The notes: a model not told the origin generated them from the sequence alone. DNA of 64,000 nt from Ctena decussata (GCA_963989385.1 OZ022506.1:61143434-61207433); one strand, 5' to 3'. Counted from the stretch's first letter, positions 33,828 through 46,498 are shown. Translations and numbers: made by a program.

Positions 33828-36778
33828 GCCAAAATTCAAAGGAAGTGTCTCCGGGTACGGTACCATATCCCTAGACCCTTGGTCTCCAGTTACGGAACTG
33901 TACCCAGAGACTCTGGGTCTCCAGGTACGGAACCGTACCTGGAGACAGCCCTATGAGGATTGGCTCCGGGTACGGCAGTAAGTTTTCAATACTATGTATT
34001 AAGTAGTTCTACCTATTTAATATTTAGTTAATCCAGCAATATTTTTACTCCTTGTAAAAATTTCATTAAGTCGCCATCTCTCTAAGGAAAATTACAATGT
34101 AAGTCAGTCATTTGCGTTATTCTTACTGATGTACATGTATATAAACTGCGAAAAACACGGCTAAGGGGTCATATTTGATCGCCTGCTAATTGCTCGCCGA
34201 CAATGACTTCTGAAGAGTGCAAACAACTATCATCTCTTTATAATCTGTACAAATATTTATTGAAAAGTATCCATCTTTTAATAATTCTGTGATGAGCAAT
34301 GTAGACCCAAAACAGACGCCTACAAAACACATGCAGCATTCTTGAATATAGGCCTACCTTTCGGGGCAATGAAGTACTGTCGTCAAACGGTTTTAACACA
34401 TGTTATGTGCGCCAAGTAAAGTTCTCCAAGTGTTGTACATTGCACAGCTCAGTCGTAATGACATTGAGAATTTTATTGTGTGCTTATGGAGGTTATTATC
34501 ACTTCAACAGACATCGCACTGACGGAATCATGACAACTCTGACCAAAGACAACTCACTAGGGATGGGTATCGCCACTGAAAACCGTATCGCGATATATCA
34601 CAATACACTGGTCCGTATCGGGATATGTATCGCAATATATCGTGACTTCTTTTTAAGTATGTACTTCCATGTTACATGCTTTTACTGTGTTGTTTGCTTC
34701 TGTCTTTTATTAAATGATTGTAATAAAAATTAACATCCCATTCTTTACCTGTTTATTTTAACACCAAAACAAATTATAACCAGCTCATGTACTTTATTAA
34801 AATGCAACTGTTACTGGTTTGCGATCTCATTTTATTTTCCTAATTGACTTACTTACTGACGTGACCCTGGTGACCATGCATCTGGTGCATGACTTCTTTA
34901 TTTGTTATTCTGCCCTGACCCAGTTTTGCCCCAAGGCGAGAATGAAAAAAGCATGCAGATTTTCAACGCCAGTTGTCATCAAAGAATTTAAGATCAAAGG
35001 AATTGACACGTGTCTGAAGTCTAGGTGAATTATTTTATCGGTGACATGAAACGGAAATACACTAAATAATCGGACAGTAATTGCTGAGCAAATGTTGTAG
35101 ACCCAGATCAGACAGCGCATTGGAGCAGTGTGATCAGGATCTGCAGTCTAGTATGTCAACAAAATAATGAAACTTCCCGTAAGTGAAAATGTGATATACA
35201 CACACAAAAAAAAATGTTCTAAAAGATGTTCGAATATTTACGTAAGTTATGAATGGGAATATGTGTCAAAATGATCATACCGTTGGAGTGATAGGATCAA
35301 TTGGATACTGACAAAAGGATTAAACTGGACACTATTATCTACAATCACGGTAATTTTTGTTTACATCTTCTTTGTGGGTGATAATTACGGAGATAAAAGA
35401 CAAAAGAGGAAGCGAGCCTCTGGCAAAAGTAAACAATCAAAACCTGTTTTTAAAGACTATTGGCTTTAATTGACTTTACTACCTAGATCCGTTTTATATA
35501 AAAAAAAAAAAAGAATATTTGGGGCAAAATACTAACAAAATGAAAAGGAAAAGTTCTGTTAATTAAAAGCATATAAAACGTTTTCACGAGAATGTCCGGA
35601 AACACCCGAAATTTACCAAGCGTACCGGTATGGCCAAATCGTATCGTGATTCGTATCGTTGGAATTTTGAATCGCGATTTACCGGTATACCGGTAATATC
35701 GCGCACCCCTACAACTCACCCCACAAAAATCTCGACCCAGGATCTGCCTCCTATTTTTTTAACTTACCACAAGTCAGCTCTTCACCATATCATAAACTTG
35801 CCAAAGTTCTCATCAGATTTATAATGAGTATCTTGCTTTTTAATCTTTAGATGCCACTGAAAATGTACCGTCTGATTTCATGTATATGCACTGACAAAAT
35901 AACAGTCCCTGACACACAACTTGGAAGGATTAACGGTAATTACGAGCGTCTTTGTAAATTTGGTTTGAGCTCCCCCCGCCACCCCCTCACTCCTAAAAAA
36001 AAAATAATAATTACTAACGTTACAGAAAGACATATAATTGATTCAATGCACCTCAGCAGAACGCAGTGTTCTCCCCAGAAATTTCAGAAGGCATGTCGCT
36101 TTTAGCACAAAAATCAGATTTTGACTTGTTGATCAATTTTTAAAATCCTTAATATAGCAATATTTTGTCAAAATTAGCCTACATTTACATTATAAACAAT
36201 TTATTGATGATTCTTAATGCATTTAAAACAACTTTACTCGCTAAGAAAGGAAAATGATAGCACTTAAGTAAATTTTCATTGGAAATTTAGGCATGTTGCA
36301 GAGGTAATTTGAAGAGGAAGGCATGTTGCAAGCGACATGCCTTAATGGTCTGGGGAGATCCCTGAGAACGTATCCATAGCCGCAGTCTGTCCAATGAATA
36401 AAAACTGTTACTCATTGTTTCATTTTATTATTATTTTGGACAAAGCATGCAGGTGTGAAAGCACAAACGTCATGTTATTTTTTATGCACATTATATAAAC
36501 ACATTGTTTTGGTCGCATTATCAATAATTATTTTTCCTAGCAAGATGGCGACTAAATGAAATTTTTACAAGGAGTAATTTTATTGCTGGATATATCAAAA
36601 GGGTAAAACTACTTAATACATAGTGTTGAAAATTTACTGCCGTACCCGGGGCCAATCCTCAGAGGACTGTGTCCAGGTACGGTTCCGTACTTGGAGACCC
36701 AGAGTCTCTGGGTACGGTTCCGTACTGAAGACCCAGGGTCTAGGGATATGGTACCGTACCCGGAAACACTTCCAAATT
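33828..36778. mobile_element. 3-kb long-inverted-repeat element holding nested insertions
   Basis: Arms at about 33828-34085 and 36540-36778 are inverted copies: GGGTACGGTACCATATCCCT / GGGATATGGTACCGTACCC, repeated GGTACGGAACCGTACC motifs, and 'TCCTTGTAAAAATTTCATT.AGTCGCCATCT'. Between them lie a hAT-like insertion (34558-35711) and a smaller palindromic element (about 36069-36364, TCTCCCCAGA...GGCATGTCGCTT). No transposase recognised. Confidence 0.7.
34558..35711. mobile_element. hAT-like non-autonomous transposon
   Basis: Ends TAGGGATGGG and inverted CGCACCCCTA, with degenerate 'CGTATCGCGATAT' / 'AATCGCGATTTACCGG' subterminal repeats. The perfect 8-bp target duplication CAACTCAC lies at 34550-34557 and 35712-35719; 8 bp is the hAT hallmark. 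The flanks join to 'AAAGACAACTCACCCCACAAAAATCTCG', which matches the end repeat of 39981-40595, so it landed in a copy of that repeat. The interior has only short frames. Confidence 0.82.
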
Positions 36779-37816
36779 CAAAATTTAACATTAAGGGTAT
36801 GGGCATTTTCGCCAAACTTCAGAGGCCAAGCCCAAAATTTAGGGGTTGTGGGCATCTGGGCCCCTGTTAGTCTTTATCCCTGAAAAAATATGTGAGTAAA
36901 AAAAAACTACAGAGATCAGTTTTGGATCAATTGCACCAACTTGTAGGGGATACCTGTCAGTAACTACAGATGATCGTGGCAATGCTATTCTTTTTCCGTA
37001 GTTCATTGTATCTTGAATTACCCAACTCCTTTTTGATACATCTTTATTTTCTTCAAAATATAATTTCACGTTCTGACAGCAATTAAGAAATCAGCCATTT
37101 TTGACAGGAATAAGCCCAGAGGACCAATCAAACAAACGCTTTCGCCAGGATAACGTGTTATTTGTTACGCTATAAATGATTGGATAATCTATGCTATGGA
37201 TACACTAATCGCCGGTAAGAGCCGGAAAGAAAGAGCCGGGAAGATGGGGGTAGTTGTCTATCGGATGCAATATCTATCTTTCTGTATAAGCTATCTAAAC
37301 AAATTAAACATCATTTTAAAGAAGAGACTCTGATCTAAATATTGAATATAAAATAGATAGTTTTTATTGAGATTTTGATGACTTTTTGGTACTTTAAAAA
37401 TTCCGGGAAGGCAGCCGGAAAGATAGTGGTAGTTGTCTTTCGGATTCAATATCTATCTTTCTGTATAAGCTATCTAAGCAAATTAGGCACCATTTTAAAG
37501 AAAAGTCCCTCATCTAAATATTGAATATAAAATAAATAGTCTTTGTTGAGTTTTTGATGACTTTTGGTACTTTAAAAGTTCCGGGAAGACCGGGAAGGCA
37601 GCCGAGAAGATTTGGGTAGTGGTCTTTTGGATTCGATATCTATCTTTCTGTATAGGCTATCTAAGCAAATTATGCATTATTTTAAAGAAAGAGCTCTTAT
37701 CTAAATGATGAATATAAAATAAATAGTTTTTTGTTGAGTTTTTGATCACGTTTTGGTACTTTAAATTTTCCGGGATGAGACAGGAATGGAGCCAGGAAGA
37801 GACGGTGTACCTAAAC

Positions 37817-37903
37817 CCAGTAATGTCCAGCAGTGTGCAGTAATGTACAGTAATGTCTAGTAGTGTACAGTAATGTCCAGTAGTGTACAGTAATGTACAA
37901 TAT
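37817..37903. repeat. minisatellite, unit about 20 bp
   Basis: Repeats of CAGTAATGTCCAGTAGTGTA with small changes, about four units, next to the left tandem arm of the foldback. Confidence 0.85.
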
Positions 37904-39026
37904 TTTATGCCCTAGTGACGTTATTCAGGGGCAGTACTATCCGTTCCTGTCTGTTTGACTATCTGTCTGTCCGTCTTCATGTCTGCCCGATCGTCAAACT
38001 TCTGGGATAAAGTTAAAGCAATCATCAACTTCTGCAATTTTCTTTTTCAAACTTTTGCACATGTTGTGGACATAAAAATTATGCAATTGGCTTTTGACTT
38101 TTAATAAAAGCAACATTAACATAATTAAGGACTTTTGAACTTGATCATTTTAAGCAACGTAGAGCTCTCATACTCAGCTCCCGAATGTTTCTTTGTTGAT
38201 ATTATGAAAATATGTTTTTGGCTTTTTGACGGAAATAATAGAACTTTTGATAAAATTGTGGACTGTTGAACTTAGTATTTTTGAGCAACGTATTTGCAGT
38301 TTGAATTTTTTGCTATTTCATTTTTTTTCCACAACATATATATACATAGTACAGCATAATAATTTTAGGATTTGAACGAAAGCATATTGCTTATTTAGTT
38401 CTTCTCCTAGCGTTAATGAATTTGCAAATGTTATATGGCAGAAAAGTATTTGTAAGTGAAAACAAACTATAGAAGTGTACAATAAACTCTCACACACGCA
38501 CAGTCACATAAGCGACCACACACTCACGTGCGCATTGGAATGCTAGTAAAGAATAAATGGAAACAAGAAATATCTTTAAAAAAAGATATAAGACGAAGTG
38601 AAAGAAGACATATTTGAAACAAATAATATATTTTTTTATATCTGTTGAAATAAGAAACTGGCTGCATGCAAGGTTTCAGAATACGTCCCGCAAAATTATC
38701 TGCACTCAATGTTTTAAATACACTATACGCCTTTAATAATTAAAATGTAAAAAAGGACCAAAATCTAATGGGGTATCTATGAGAAATTTTTACTGTGATT
38801 GAAAAAATTCCAAGTTCAAAACCCTGTCGCTATGTCATAATAACAAAATAAAAATTGACTAAGTTCAAAATGCTGTAAATATGTCTGATATTATTCAGTA
38901 TCCTGATGTTGGGGTTATCCACTATGGCGAGAAACCAGACTGGTCCGTAAATTATTGACATTCTTCGGTACATTCCGATATGCTTCCGATGATACGGTAC
39001 TGTATTTTACCCGGTTCAGTACATCC
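37904..39026. other. no gene seen inside the foldback
   Basis: AT-rich. A CTGTCTGTCCGTC stretch near 37960-37990 resembles a pearl microsatellite tract on the opposite strand, and units such as 'GACTTTTAATAAAAGCAACATTA..TTTTGAACTT' recur near 38090-38280. Probably a degraded pearl-type element on the minus strand. Confidence 0.4.
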
Positions 39027-39743
39027 GGGTGCGTAAATTTACCGGAACGGACCGGAATGGACTGAATTACCGGAACGGACACCAGAACGGACCCGTTTTC
39101 CCCTATCTTCAGTAGATATATTAAATAACTCTTATTTAATATTAATACATATTCTGTATGCCATCTAGCGCAAATCAATTAGAGATATTAGTCAAAATAC
39201 TCTTTGAGTATTTTGCGCCATGGGTAGGCCTCTTAATACCCCACGCATATGAGTTTCATCTTAAAATCACATAATCTTATACAAAAATCTGGTTATCTTT
39301 CTTCCAAGACTTGGAGCGAATGAAAAACACAAAAAATTCCCGAATTTTTGTTCCATTGTATCATGACCAACATTTCAGCCATAGAAAATATGTAGAGCTA
39401 TTGTGTTTCAGCTTTAAATTGAAACATTACAGTGGTCTAAATGTATAGAGGGAAACTTTGTATATCGATTGTACAGTTAGCACCATTATCATGTTTCAAT
39501 AAGTCGTCAATTTATCTGATGGACAAACATTTGTTTCGCCAATAGTCCTTCTCAGATATTGTCAAATCAAAATCAAGGGTTGCAAGTTAAGATAATACAT
39601 GTTAGTCATAGGTAGGGCCTTGAATTAATCTGCGCGTATAGATTGTATCAAAATATCTAAAAAATCGGCTGGAAATATGAATAATAAGGGTCCGTTCCGG
39701 TCCGACCCGGTAATTAGGTCCGTTCCGGTAAATTTACGCACCG
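39027..39743. mobile_element. inverted-repeat element with CCGGAACGGAC motifs
   Basis: GGTGCGTAAATTTACCGGAA at the left is inverted at the right (TTCCGGTAAATTTACGCACC). Both arms go on with AATTACCGG and CGGACCGGAACGGACC-type motifs for about 70 bp. About 715 bp, no transposase. Confidence 0.7.
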
Positions 39744-39980
39744 AGTACAGCCAAACTACTTTTTTACTACGACAGACTTTTCGCACCATAGAATCTTTTT
39801 TTTTTCTCAAGCCATCGGCATTTGCGTTTCTCGCGTTCTGCTTAACTCTATCAATCATTACAGCGTTAAAGTGAAAAACATATTTAAAACTAAATGCAAA
39901 GTGCAAATAATAACATTTTTAATGTAACTAAATCTTCTGACAGGTGAATAACAATTCCATGACATATCCGCTCGGAATCA

Positions 39981-40595
39981 GGACAACTCGCCCCAAAGAC
40001 AACTCGTCCCAAGACAACTCGCCCCACAAAAATCTCGCCCCAAGACAACTCGCCCCACTTTCAGAAGACAACTCGCCCCACATTCTCAGACACTCAACTT
40101 ACTTGAATATCTACGTTCTTGTCCCAGATCCGGAACAGATGTCGCCCCAATTTTGTATACTTCGTCCTGAAATTAAACTTGGACACTGGGAAGTCGACCT
40201 GTCACTTGAGCCTATGAATAGGCTTATTTCTATACAGAGAGCTATGTTGAGTAGTTCAAGTTGTTCCGTCAGAGGGAACAGTAGATATCTCCAGCCGTTC
40301 ATTGTTTGAAAATGACTTGATCGTTTTCATGTTATTTGAAGCGTAATTATTATCAAACTGTGGCTGTGAGGCATGCTACAAATATTCATTAATGCTTATT
40401 TGTATTTGTTGTCCCCTTAAGCGCCTAATGGGACAGGGTTTTAACACATTTACGAGGTAGGGCAAGTTGTCTTTGAGGCGAGTTGTCTCAGAATGTGGGG
40501 CGAATTGTCACCTGAAGGTGGGGCGAGTTGTCTTGGGGCGAGATTTTTGTGGGGCGAGTTGTCTTGGGGCGAGTTGTCTTTGGGGCGAGTTGTCC
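39981..40595. mobile_element. foldback with GACAACTCGCCCCA arms
   Basis: The left arm (39981-40088) has GACAACTCGCCCCA-type words in series with ACAAAAATCTCGCCCC. The right arm (about 40455-40595) is the inverted version in the same order. The arms are short tandem arrays, so the open frame through the left arm is repetitive (DNSP.. words) and not a gene. Another copy of this sequence was hit by the hAT-like element at 34558. Confidence 0.78.
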
Positions 40596-40887
40596 GTAAT
40601 TCATGCGCTCTTCCATACAGAGATCAAGTGAAGTTTTGGCGGCAACGATGATTTTATTAGACTTCGTCTAACAATGCGCCAAGCGAAATAAATGGATGAG
40701 CGGCATCACACTGAAACTGACTTCATGGCATGCACAAACATAAGATACTCAAATCAGCCTGTGCATCTACACAGTTCCGACACACTCCTCCAAGTTTCCA
40801 CGAAAATGTAAATCACAGGGACTACATTAACACTCTAGTCTGCACATATATTTACCGTCTTACCATTTACTATTGACAAACTAAATC

Positions 40888-40960
40888 ATATGGATGGATG
40901 GATGTCTTGTGATTTTACGTCCTTTTTAACAGGATCTCAGTCATATCAGGACAATGGGTA
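40888..40960 (-). mobile_element. SINE family 2, tail fragment
   Basis: ATGGATGGATGGATG, then TTGTGATTTTACGTCCTTTT and CAGTCATATCAGGAC match the 3' half of family-2 SINEs. It stops abruptly where the gypsy fragment begins. Confidence 0.7.
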
Positions 40961-41687
40961 TGTCAATTTTGATCCCTTCTTTGAATAATGTGTGCCCCAT
41001 AAATTTTAATTCTGTCTTGTTAAACTCACACTTTTCTATGTTTAGTGTCAAGTTTTTGTCACGTAATCCCGTCAGCACCATTTTCAATGTTTTGTCATGG
41101 TTTTCTTGATTTTCAGCGTAAATAATGATGTAATCAATTATTAGTTTACAGCATCGTATGTCTTGAAATATCTGCTGCATTATGCGCTGAAATATTTCAC
41201 TGGCAGGGGTGATACCGTAAATCAGACGTTTGTATCTGTACATGCCTTTGTTTGGGGTAACAAATGTCATGATAAATCTGCTGCTTTCCTCCAGTTCGAT
41301 CTGATGGAAAGCTTGGTTCAGGTCTAACTTGCTGAACACACCTGTACCGTTCATTTGCTCTAAAGTGTCATCAATGTTTGGTAGAGGGTACCTTTCCCGT
41401 AATATTGCTTTATTGGCTTGTCTCATGTCAACAGCTAATCGTATGTCATTGTTTTTCTTTGGAGTGGGTACTAGGTTCGATACCCAGGGAGTTGGTCCGG
41501 TTACCTTTTCAATAAAATCACATTTTTCTAATTTGTCAATTTTCTTTTCTACTTGTTTTCGCATTTTGAATGGAATTTGTCGTACCGCTTGAGCTACAGG
41601 GATCACTGACGTGTCAACATGAAGCTTCAACTGAAAATCTTTTAGTTTATGGCGAGTTTCGGGAAAAAGTGACTTTATGCTGTCTTA
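40961..41687 (-). pseudogene. Ty3/gypsy-type reverse transcriptase fragment
   Basis: The minus-strand frame reads from a stop near 41688. Recognisable blocks are RQIPFKMRKQVEKKIDKL, WVSNLVPTPKKNNDIRLAVD (substrate-binding region), FSKLDLNQAFHQIELEESS (first catalytic Asp block), YRYKRLIYGITPASEIFQRI and KFMGHTLFKEGI. This is the standard order of Ty3/gypsy (Metaviridae) RT. The usual second catalytic pair (xDD) here reads D-Y, so the active site is damaged. Gag, protease, RNase H, integrase and LTRs are missing. Bivalve elements such as Steamer belong to this class, but I cannot place it closer. Confidence 0.88.
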
Positions 41688-41711
41688 CTTCTACAAACGC
41701 CACAAAATAAA

Positions 41712-41850
41712 ACAAGGGCTTCGCAAGCGGCGCATAATACGCCCGTTTCAATGTCCTAAAGGAGTTACAAACTGAACAATATTGTTTACAAAAGGATAGA
41801 CAGGCAGACAAACAGGGACAACCACTCTATAATTAACTAGAACTGTCAGC
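41712..41850 (+). mobile_element. pearl-type element D, 5' fragment
   Basis: ACAAGGGCTTCGCAAGCGGC and ATAATACGCCCGTTT match the start of 15019-15989, and the homology continues about 130 bp ('GGAGTTACA..GAACAA.A.TGTTTACAAAAGGATAGACAG'). Confidence 0.75.
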
Positions 41851-42062
41851 GAATCCGACTATACCCCCGCTTAATTGCTTAAATCAAATAGAGTTATTTT
41901 CGTAACAAAAAGCATAAAGAGGGAGAGAAATCATTGTTACCATGTATACCAAATATGAATGGTTGCTGTGAAATCTGTTACAAAAAAATACATTATTCAA
42001 AGTCAGGAGAGAAAGAAAATTGGAAAAATATAGGGAAGAATAAGCAAGAGAAGATGAATTAT

Positions 42063-42104
42063 GCTCCCCCCCCCCCCCCCCCCCCCCAACACACACACAC
42101 TAAA
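42063..42104. repeat. poly-C and AC microsatellite
   Basis: A run of C of about 22 followed by ACACACACAC. A likely sequencing-length uncertainty. Confidence 0.9.
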
Positions 42105-43019
42105 GTGTTTTCCTGCAACATTTTGGCGTCTTACTGCGTTTTTCGGCGTTTTCCGGTCAAAAGGTGCTTTCCGGTCTTTCTAGTAACTCTATCTTCCCGG
42201 CTGCGTTTCTGGCTCTTCCAGGAAATTTTAAAGCACCAAAACGTCATCAAACTTCAAACATAAATATTTGTTTTTATATTCTACATTTAGATAAGAGTAT
42301 CTACATTAAGTGCCTAATTTGCTTAGATAGCATATGCTGGAAGAGAGATATTGAATCCGAACGACAACTACCCCTATCTTCTCGGCTCTTCCCGGAATTT
42401 TTAAAGTACCAAAACGCCATCAAAAACTCAACAAAATCTATACATTTTGTTTCAACATTTAAATAAAAGTCTCTTCTCTAAAATGATACCTAATTTGTTT
42501 AGATAGCTTATACAGAAAGATAGATATTGAATCCGAAAGACAACTACCCCTATTTTCCCGACAGCCTTCCTGGCTCTTCCCGGAATTTTTAAAGTACTAA
42601 AAGGTTATCAAAAACTCAACAAAATCTTTATATTTTATATTCAACATTTAGATTAGAGTCTCTTCTTTCAAATGATGTCTAATTAGTTTAGATAGCCTGT
42701 ACAGAAAGATATATGAATCCGATCCGAAAGACAACTACACCTATCCTCCCGGCTGCCTTCCCGGCTCTTCCCGGATTTTTTAAACTACCAGAAAGTCATC
42801 AAAAACTCAATAAAAACTATTTATTTTATATTCAATATTTAGATTAGAGTCTCTTCTTTAAAATGATGTCTAATTTGTTTAGATAGCTGATACAGAAAGA
42901 TAGATATTGGATTCGATAGACAACTAACCCCATCTTCCCGGCCTTTTCTTCCCGGCTCTTCCCGGCGATTAGTGTGCACCATTTACTATTCGTTTTTTTT
43001 CGGTTCAGTCCGTGATATT

Positions 43020-43660
43020 GTACATGAGCGTAGACAGTTATTGCACAACCCGCAGGTTTGCACTATATAATCACTGTGATCACTGTGTGAGTCCGTCCGT
43101 CCGTCCTCCGTTATCAGTTAGCGAAAACGCTTAAAACTCTTGAACCGCATTCTATATTTTGATAAAATTTTGCATACTTATACATGCCAACATTATCTAA
43201 CGACTCGCATGCATAACCGTCTTTTTTGATGGTCGAGGCTTTGCTTCAAGCACAAGTTGAAAATTTACGGTCAAGTAGTGAAAATGCTCATAACTCTTGA
43301 ACCCCGTGGTATATGTGGTTCAATTTTGTATACTTATGTATTCTAGCATTGTCCAGCCACCGGCATGCAAAACGGTGACGAAAGTCTAAACAGTATTGCA
43401 CGACCCACAGGTGTACACTTTAATCGCTGTGCAAGTCCATCAGTCTGTTTGTCCTTCCGCTGTAGTCAGTGAGTGAAATTGCTCATAACTCTTAACCACA
43501 TGGTGTAGTTTGATAAAATATGCATCATTCTACAAGAAATGACCAATTTCATTTCCATACATTCCTTCTGGCACCAGAAACTGATGATTCTACATTCACC
43601 ACGAGTTGTGCACATTACCATCAGTTGATTATATATATGCGTGAGCGTAGGTCAGTATAA
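43020..43660. repeat. two diverged units of about 350 bp with CCGTCCGTCC tract
   Basis: 'GAGCGTAGACAGTTATTGCACAACCCGCAGGTTTGCACTATA.AATCACTGTG' then GTCCGTCCGTCC and 'AAAACTCTTGAACC' recur from about 43375 (AGTCTAAACAGTATTGCACGACCC.., TGTTTGTCCTTCCG, CATAACTCTTAACC). Probably a pearl-type core on the minus strand. Confidence 0.55.
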
Positions 43661-43681
43661 TCTGTTCGCTTGTCTACTGTT

Positions 43682-43928
43682 TTTGAGAAGGTGCAGAATA
43701 GGGTAGCTAGATTTGTCAACAGTAAACTATACCTATGAAACTGGGAGTATGACTGGCATTCTGGAGGAACTTAAGTGGGAATTTCTAAAAAAGAGGAGGT
43801 AAGATAGTTGACATAATGCTTTACAAAAGTCCGAAGGGTGCAGCCACCAGCCAGTATACCCATAAATGACCATGCTCCCCCAAACAGGCATACCAGTAAC
43901 CATCATTCCTTGGCATTTCAAAACCCGT
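43682..43928 (+). pseudogene. non-LTR retrotransposon RT C-terminal fragment
   Basis: Translations in shifting frames: LEKVQNRVARFVNSKLY, then YETGSMTGILEELKWEFLKK with KRR, then IPINDHAPPNRHTSNHHSLA. This is the 'LE.VQ..AARFV...Y....S...ML..L.W..L..RR' block downstream of LINE reverse transcriptases. At least two frameshifts; only about 250 bp remain. Confidence 0.7.
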
Positions 43929-44250
43929 AGGCTGGGACTGACATTTCTTCTTCTTCTTCTTTATCCCAAAAAAGCCACTATTCTGCTGGCAATAGTCACA
44001 TTGTGCTGTTATGACTTCTTTGTACCGGATCCCTAGGTGCGTTTATACTTGTTGGTATTCATGATCACGTGCAACGTTCAGACTTGTTTAATTTCAAGTA
44101 GTTACCCAATTAATTTAAATGAAAAATCTATGGGTGTTTTAATGAATTGCAACAAAGCATTAGTCTTCTGCTTCCCCTTTTTTTGCTCATTTTCTCTGCA
44201 TTTCCTGTCATTATTTTCAAATCCATATCTCCACATCTTAAATCGTTAAG
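43929..44250. other. no gene seen
   Basis: Flank between the LINE fragment and the giant palindrome; short TTCTTC run near 43949. Confidence 0.4.
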
Positions 44251-44551
44251 CGCTTGTACATCATCTAAACTGGTCCTGGCATCTAAACTGGTCCCGGCAT
44301 CTATTTTGGTCTTAATCAGCCTCTAAACTGGTTCCGACTGGCATCTATTAGGGTGCGCTAAGCCAACTCTAAAATGGCCCTGAGCGCTAAACATTTTTAT
44401 GTACAAAACTAGCAGTTTTCTGCTAAAAACTGCTTCTCGCGGCCTAAGTCCGTTAGAAGTCCGTTTATATCCAGGCATTTTCAAAAACATTAGCATACTC
44501 ACGTTATTTAATGTTATAAAATGTTGAAAGCTTAAATCATGAACAGTGACG

Positions 44552-44757
44552 TGTGATGGATGGACGGATGACTTGCGATTTTACGTCCTTTTCAACAGTA
44601 CTTCAGTCATACTAGGACGATATAAGTATTATAATGAAAGACTGTGTGAAATGGAACCCCGTTTGCGGTTGGAAAGATTCCCGCCTCCAGCGGGGTTCGA
44701 ACTCATGACACCTAGATCAGTAGGCTAGCGTCTAACGTACTGAGCTACCGGGGCTCC
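44552..44757 (-). mobile_element. SINE family 2, in left arm of the palindrome
   Basis: Minus-strand head GGAGCCCCGGTAGCTCAGTA, B box GAGTTCGAACCCC, body 'GGTTCCATTTCACACAGTC' and tail 'AAAAGGACGTAAAATCGCAAGTCATCC(GTCCATCC)'. It is the mirror partner of 46499-46709. Confidence 0.85.
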
Positions 44758-45722
44758 TGATAAAAACAGGGCCTTTAGGTGGAAGTAGAGTACATTACCA
44801 CCACAGGGCCAGGTAAAGAGCCTATACTATCACCTTCGAATTTATTATTGCACCTACCATTTAAAAATGGCCCTATGAGAAGTTTTAACGTTTACCGAAT
44901 ATTGGTTTGATAATTTTACAAGATCAGTGATGCAAGTGGGGTGTGGCGAGGGGCGGAGGGGATGGGAGGGATTGGAGTCACTAAAGGTATACTATAGCTT
45001 GGGATGGGCAAGAGAACATTACCGTACATCAAGTTTATTTTTAAAAGTAATTAAGTGCCAATCCATTTTTGCTGCCGGCTGTCTATACTGATATGTTATT
45101 TTCGTTTTCATTCGTTCATGAGGATTGACTCGGATGCCTAGGCTGATCTGAAGCTTCACTAGGTTCACATTATTCATTATTATCCAAAGTTATTCATAGA
45201 AGGCATTACTGTCGCATAGGTATCGGGATGATTTTAGAGGCTGCTTATCGCACCATAATAGATGCCAGCCGGGACCAGTTTAGAGGCTGGTTAGGACCAA
45301 AATAGAGGCCAGTACCAGTTTAGATGCAGGACCACTTTAGATGATGTACAAGCGCTCAAGATTATTTTAGAGGCTGCTTATCGCACCACAATAGATGCTA
45401 GCCGGGACCAATTTAGAGGCTGGTCAGGACCAAAATAGATGCCAGGACCAGTTAAGAGGCCAGGACCACTTTAGATGATGTACAGACGTATGTACATCAT
45501 CTAAACTGGTTCTGGCCTCTATTTTGGTCCTAACCAGCCGCTAAATTGGTCGCGGCTGGCATCTATTTTGGTGCGATAGGCAGCCTCTAAAATGATTACG
45601 ATAACTATGCGATAGTAATGCCTTCTATGAATAACTTTGGATAATGATGGATAATGTGAGCCTAGCGAAGCTTCGGATTAGCCTGGGCACCCGAGTCAAT
45701 CCTCGTGAACGAAGGAAAACGA

Positions 45723-45760
<38 letters not shown>

Positions 45761-46498
45761 TAATAATAATAATAAACGTATCAGTATTTTATTAGACAAT
45801 CGGCAGCAAAATGGATTGGCAGTTAATTACTTTGGAATAATTTGTTTTAAAAATAAAGTAGGTGTACTGTAATGTTCTCTTCACCATCCCGTCCCCTCCG
45901 CCCCTCGCCACATCCCACTTACAACCGCAGTTGCTTCACCGAACTTGTAAAACCATCAAACCAAATTTCGGTAAACATTAAAACTTCTTATAAGCCTTTT
46001 TTAAATGGTAGGTCAAAGGTGATAGTATATGCTCGGTACCTGTCCCTGTGGCACTGTGCTATCACGTATAGACCACGTATGATCTGTCCCTAAGTTACTT
46101 TACTGTCGCCTAAAGGACATGATCTGTCCCTAAGTTACTTTACTGTCGCCTAAAGGGCAGTTTTATCCCCGTAATGTCTGTCTCTATTATAAAGTCTTGT
46201 GTCCCTATGGTACTCCACTCGATTATATTGAAGCTTAATATGCCTGTCTGTGGTATTCATATGTCCATGTCCACTGTTTGTCCCTTCGATATTTTACTAT
46301 CACCTAAAGGCGCGCTGTTTGGACCTGAGATACTCTGCTGTCAATTATAGGCCCGGTGGCTATGCCTGACAAACCTTGCTGTAACCTATATACTCAAGGT
46401 TTGTCCCGCTTGCACTCTGCTGTCACTCATAGGCCCAGTGCATGTCACTGGGGTACATGTACTCTACTTTCACCTAAAGGCCCTGTGTATATCGGGAG

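Larger units (their letters stand above)
37203..42974. mobile_element. 5.8-kb foldback element with tandem-array arms
   Basis: Outer ends CACTAATCGCCGGTAAGAGC and inverted CTCTTCCCGGCGATTAGTG. Each arm is an array of units of about 180-188 bp ('GGGTAGTTGTCTTTCGGATTCAATATCTATCTTTCTGTATA..TTCCGGGAAG'): three or more units at about 37215-37790, four inverted units at about 42160-42960. The middle holds a minisatellite, two other inverted-repeat elements, a SINE piece, a Ty3/gypsy fragment and a pearl fragment. The layout is foldback-like; no transposase seen. Confidence 0.75.

Noticed and set aside
39944..40309. 121-codon open frame with DNSP/TRPK repeats
   Set aside because: It is the translation of the GACAACTCGCCCCA array in a foldback arm.
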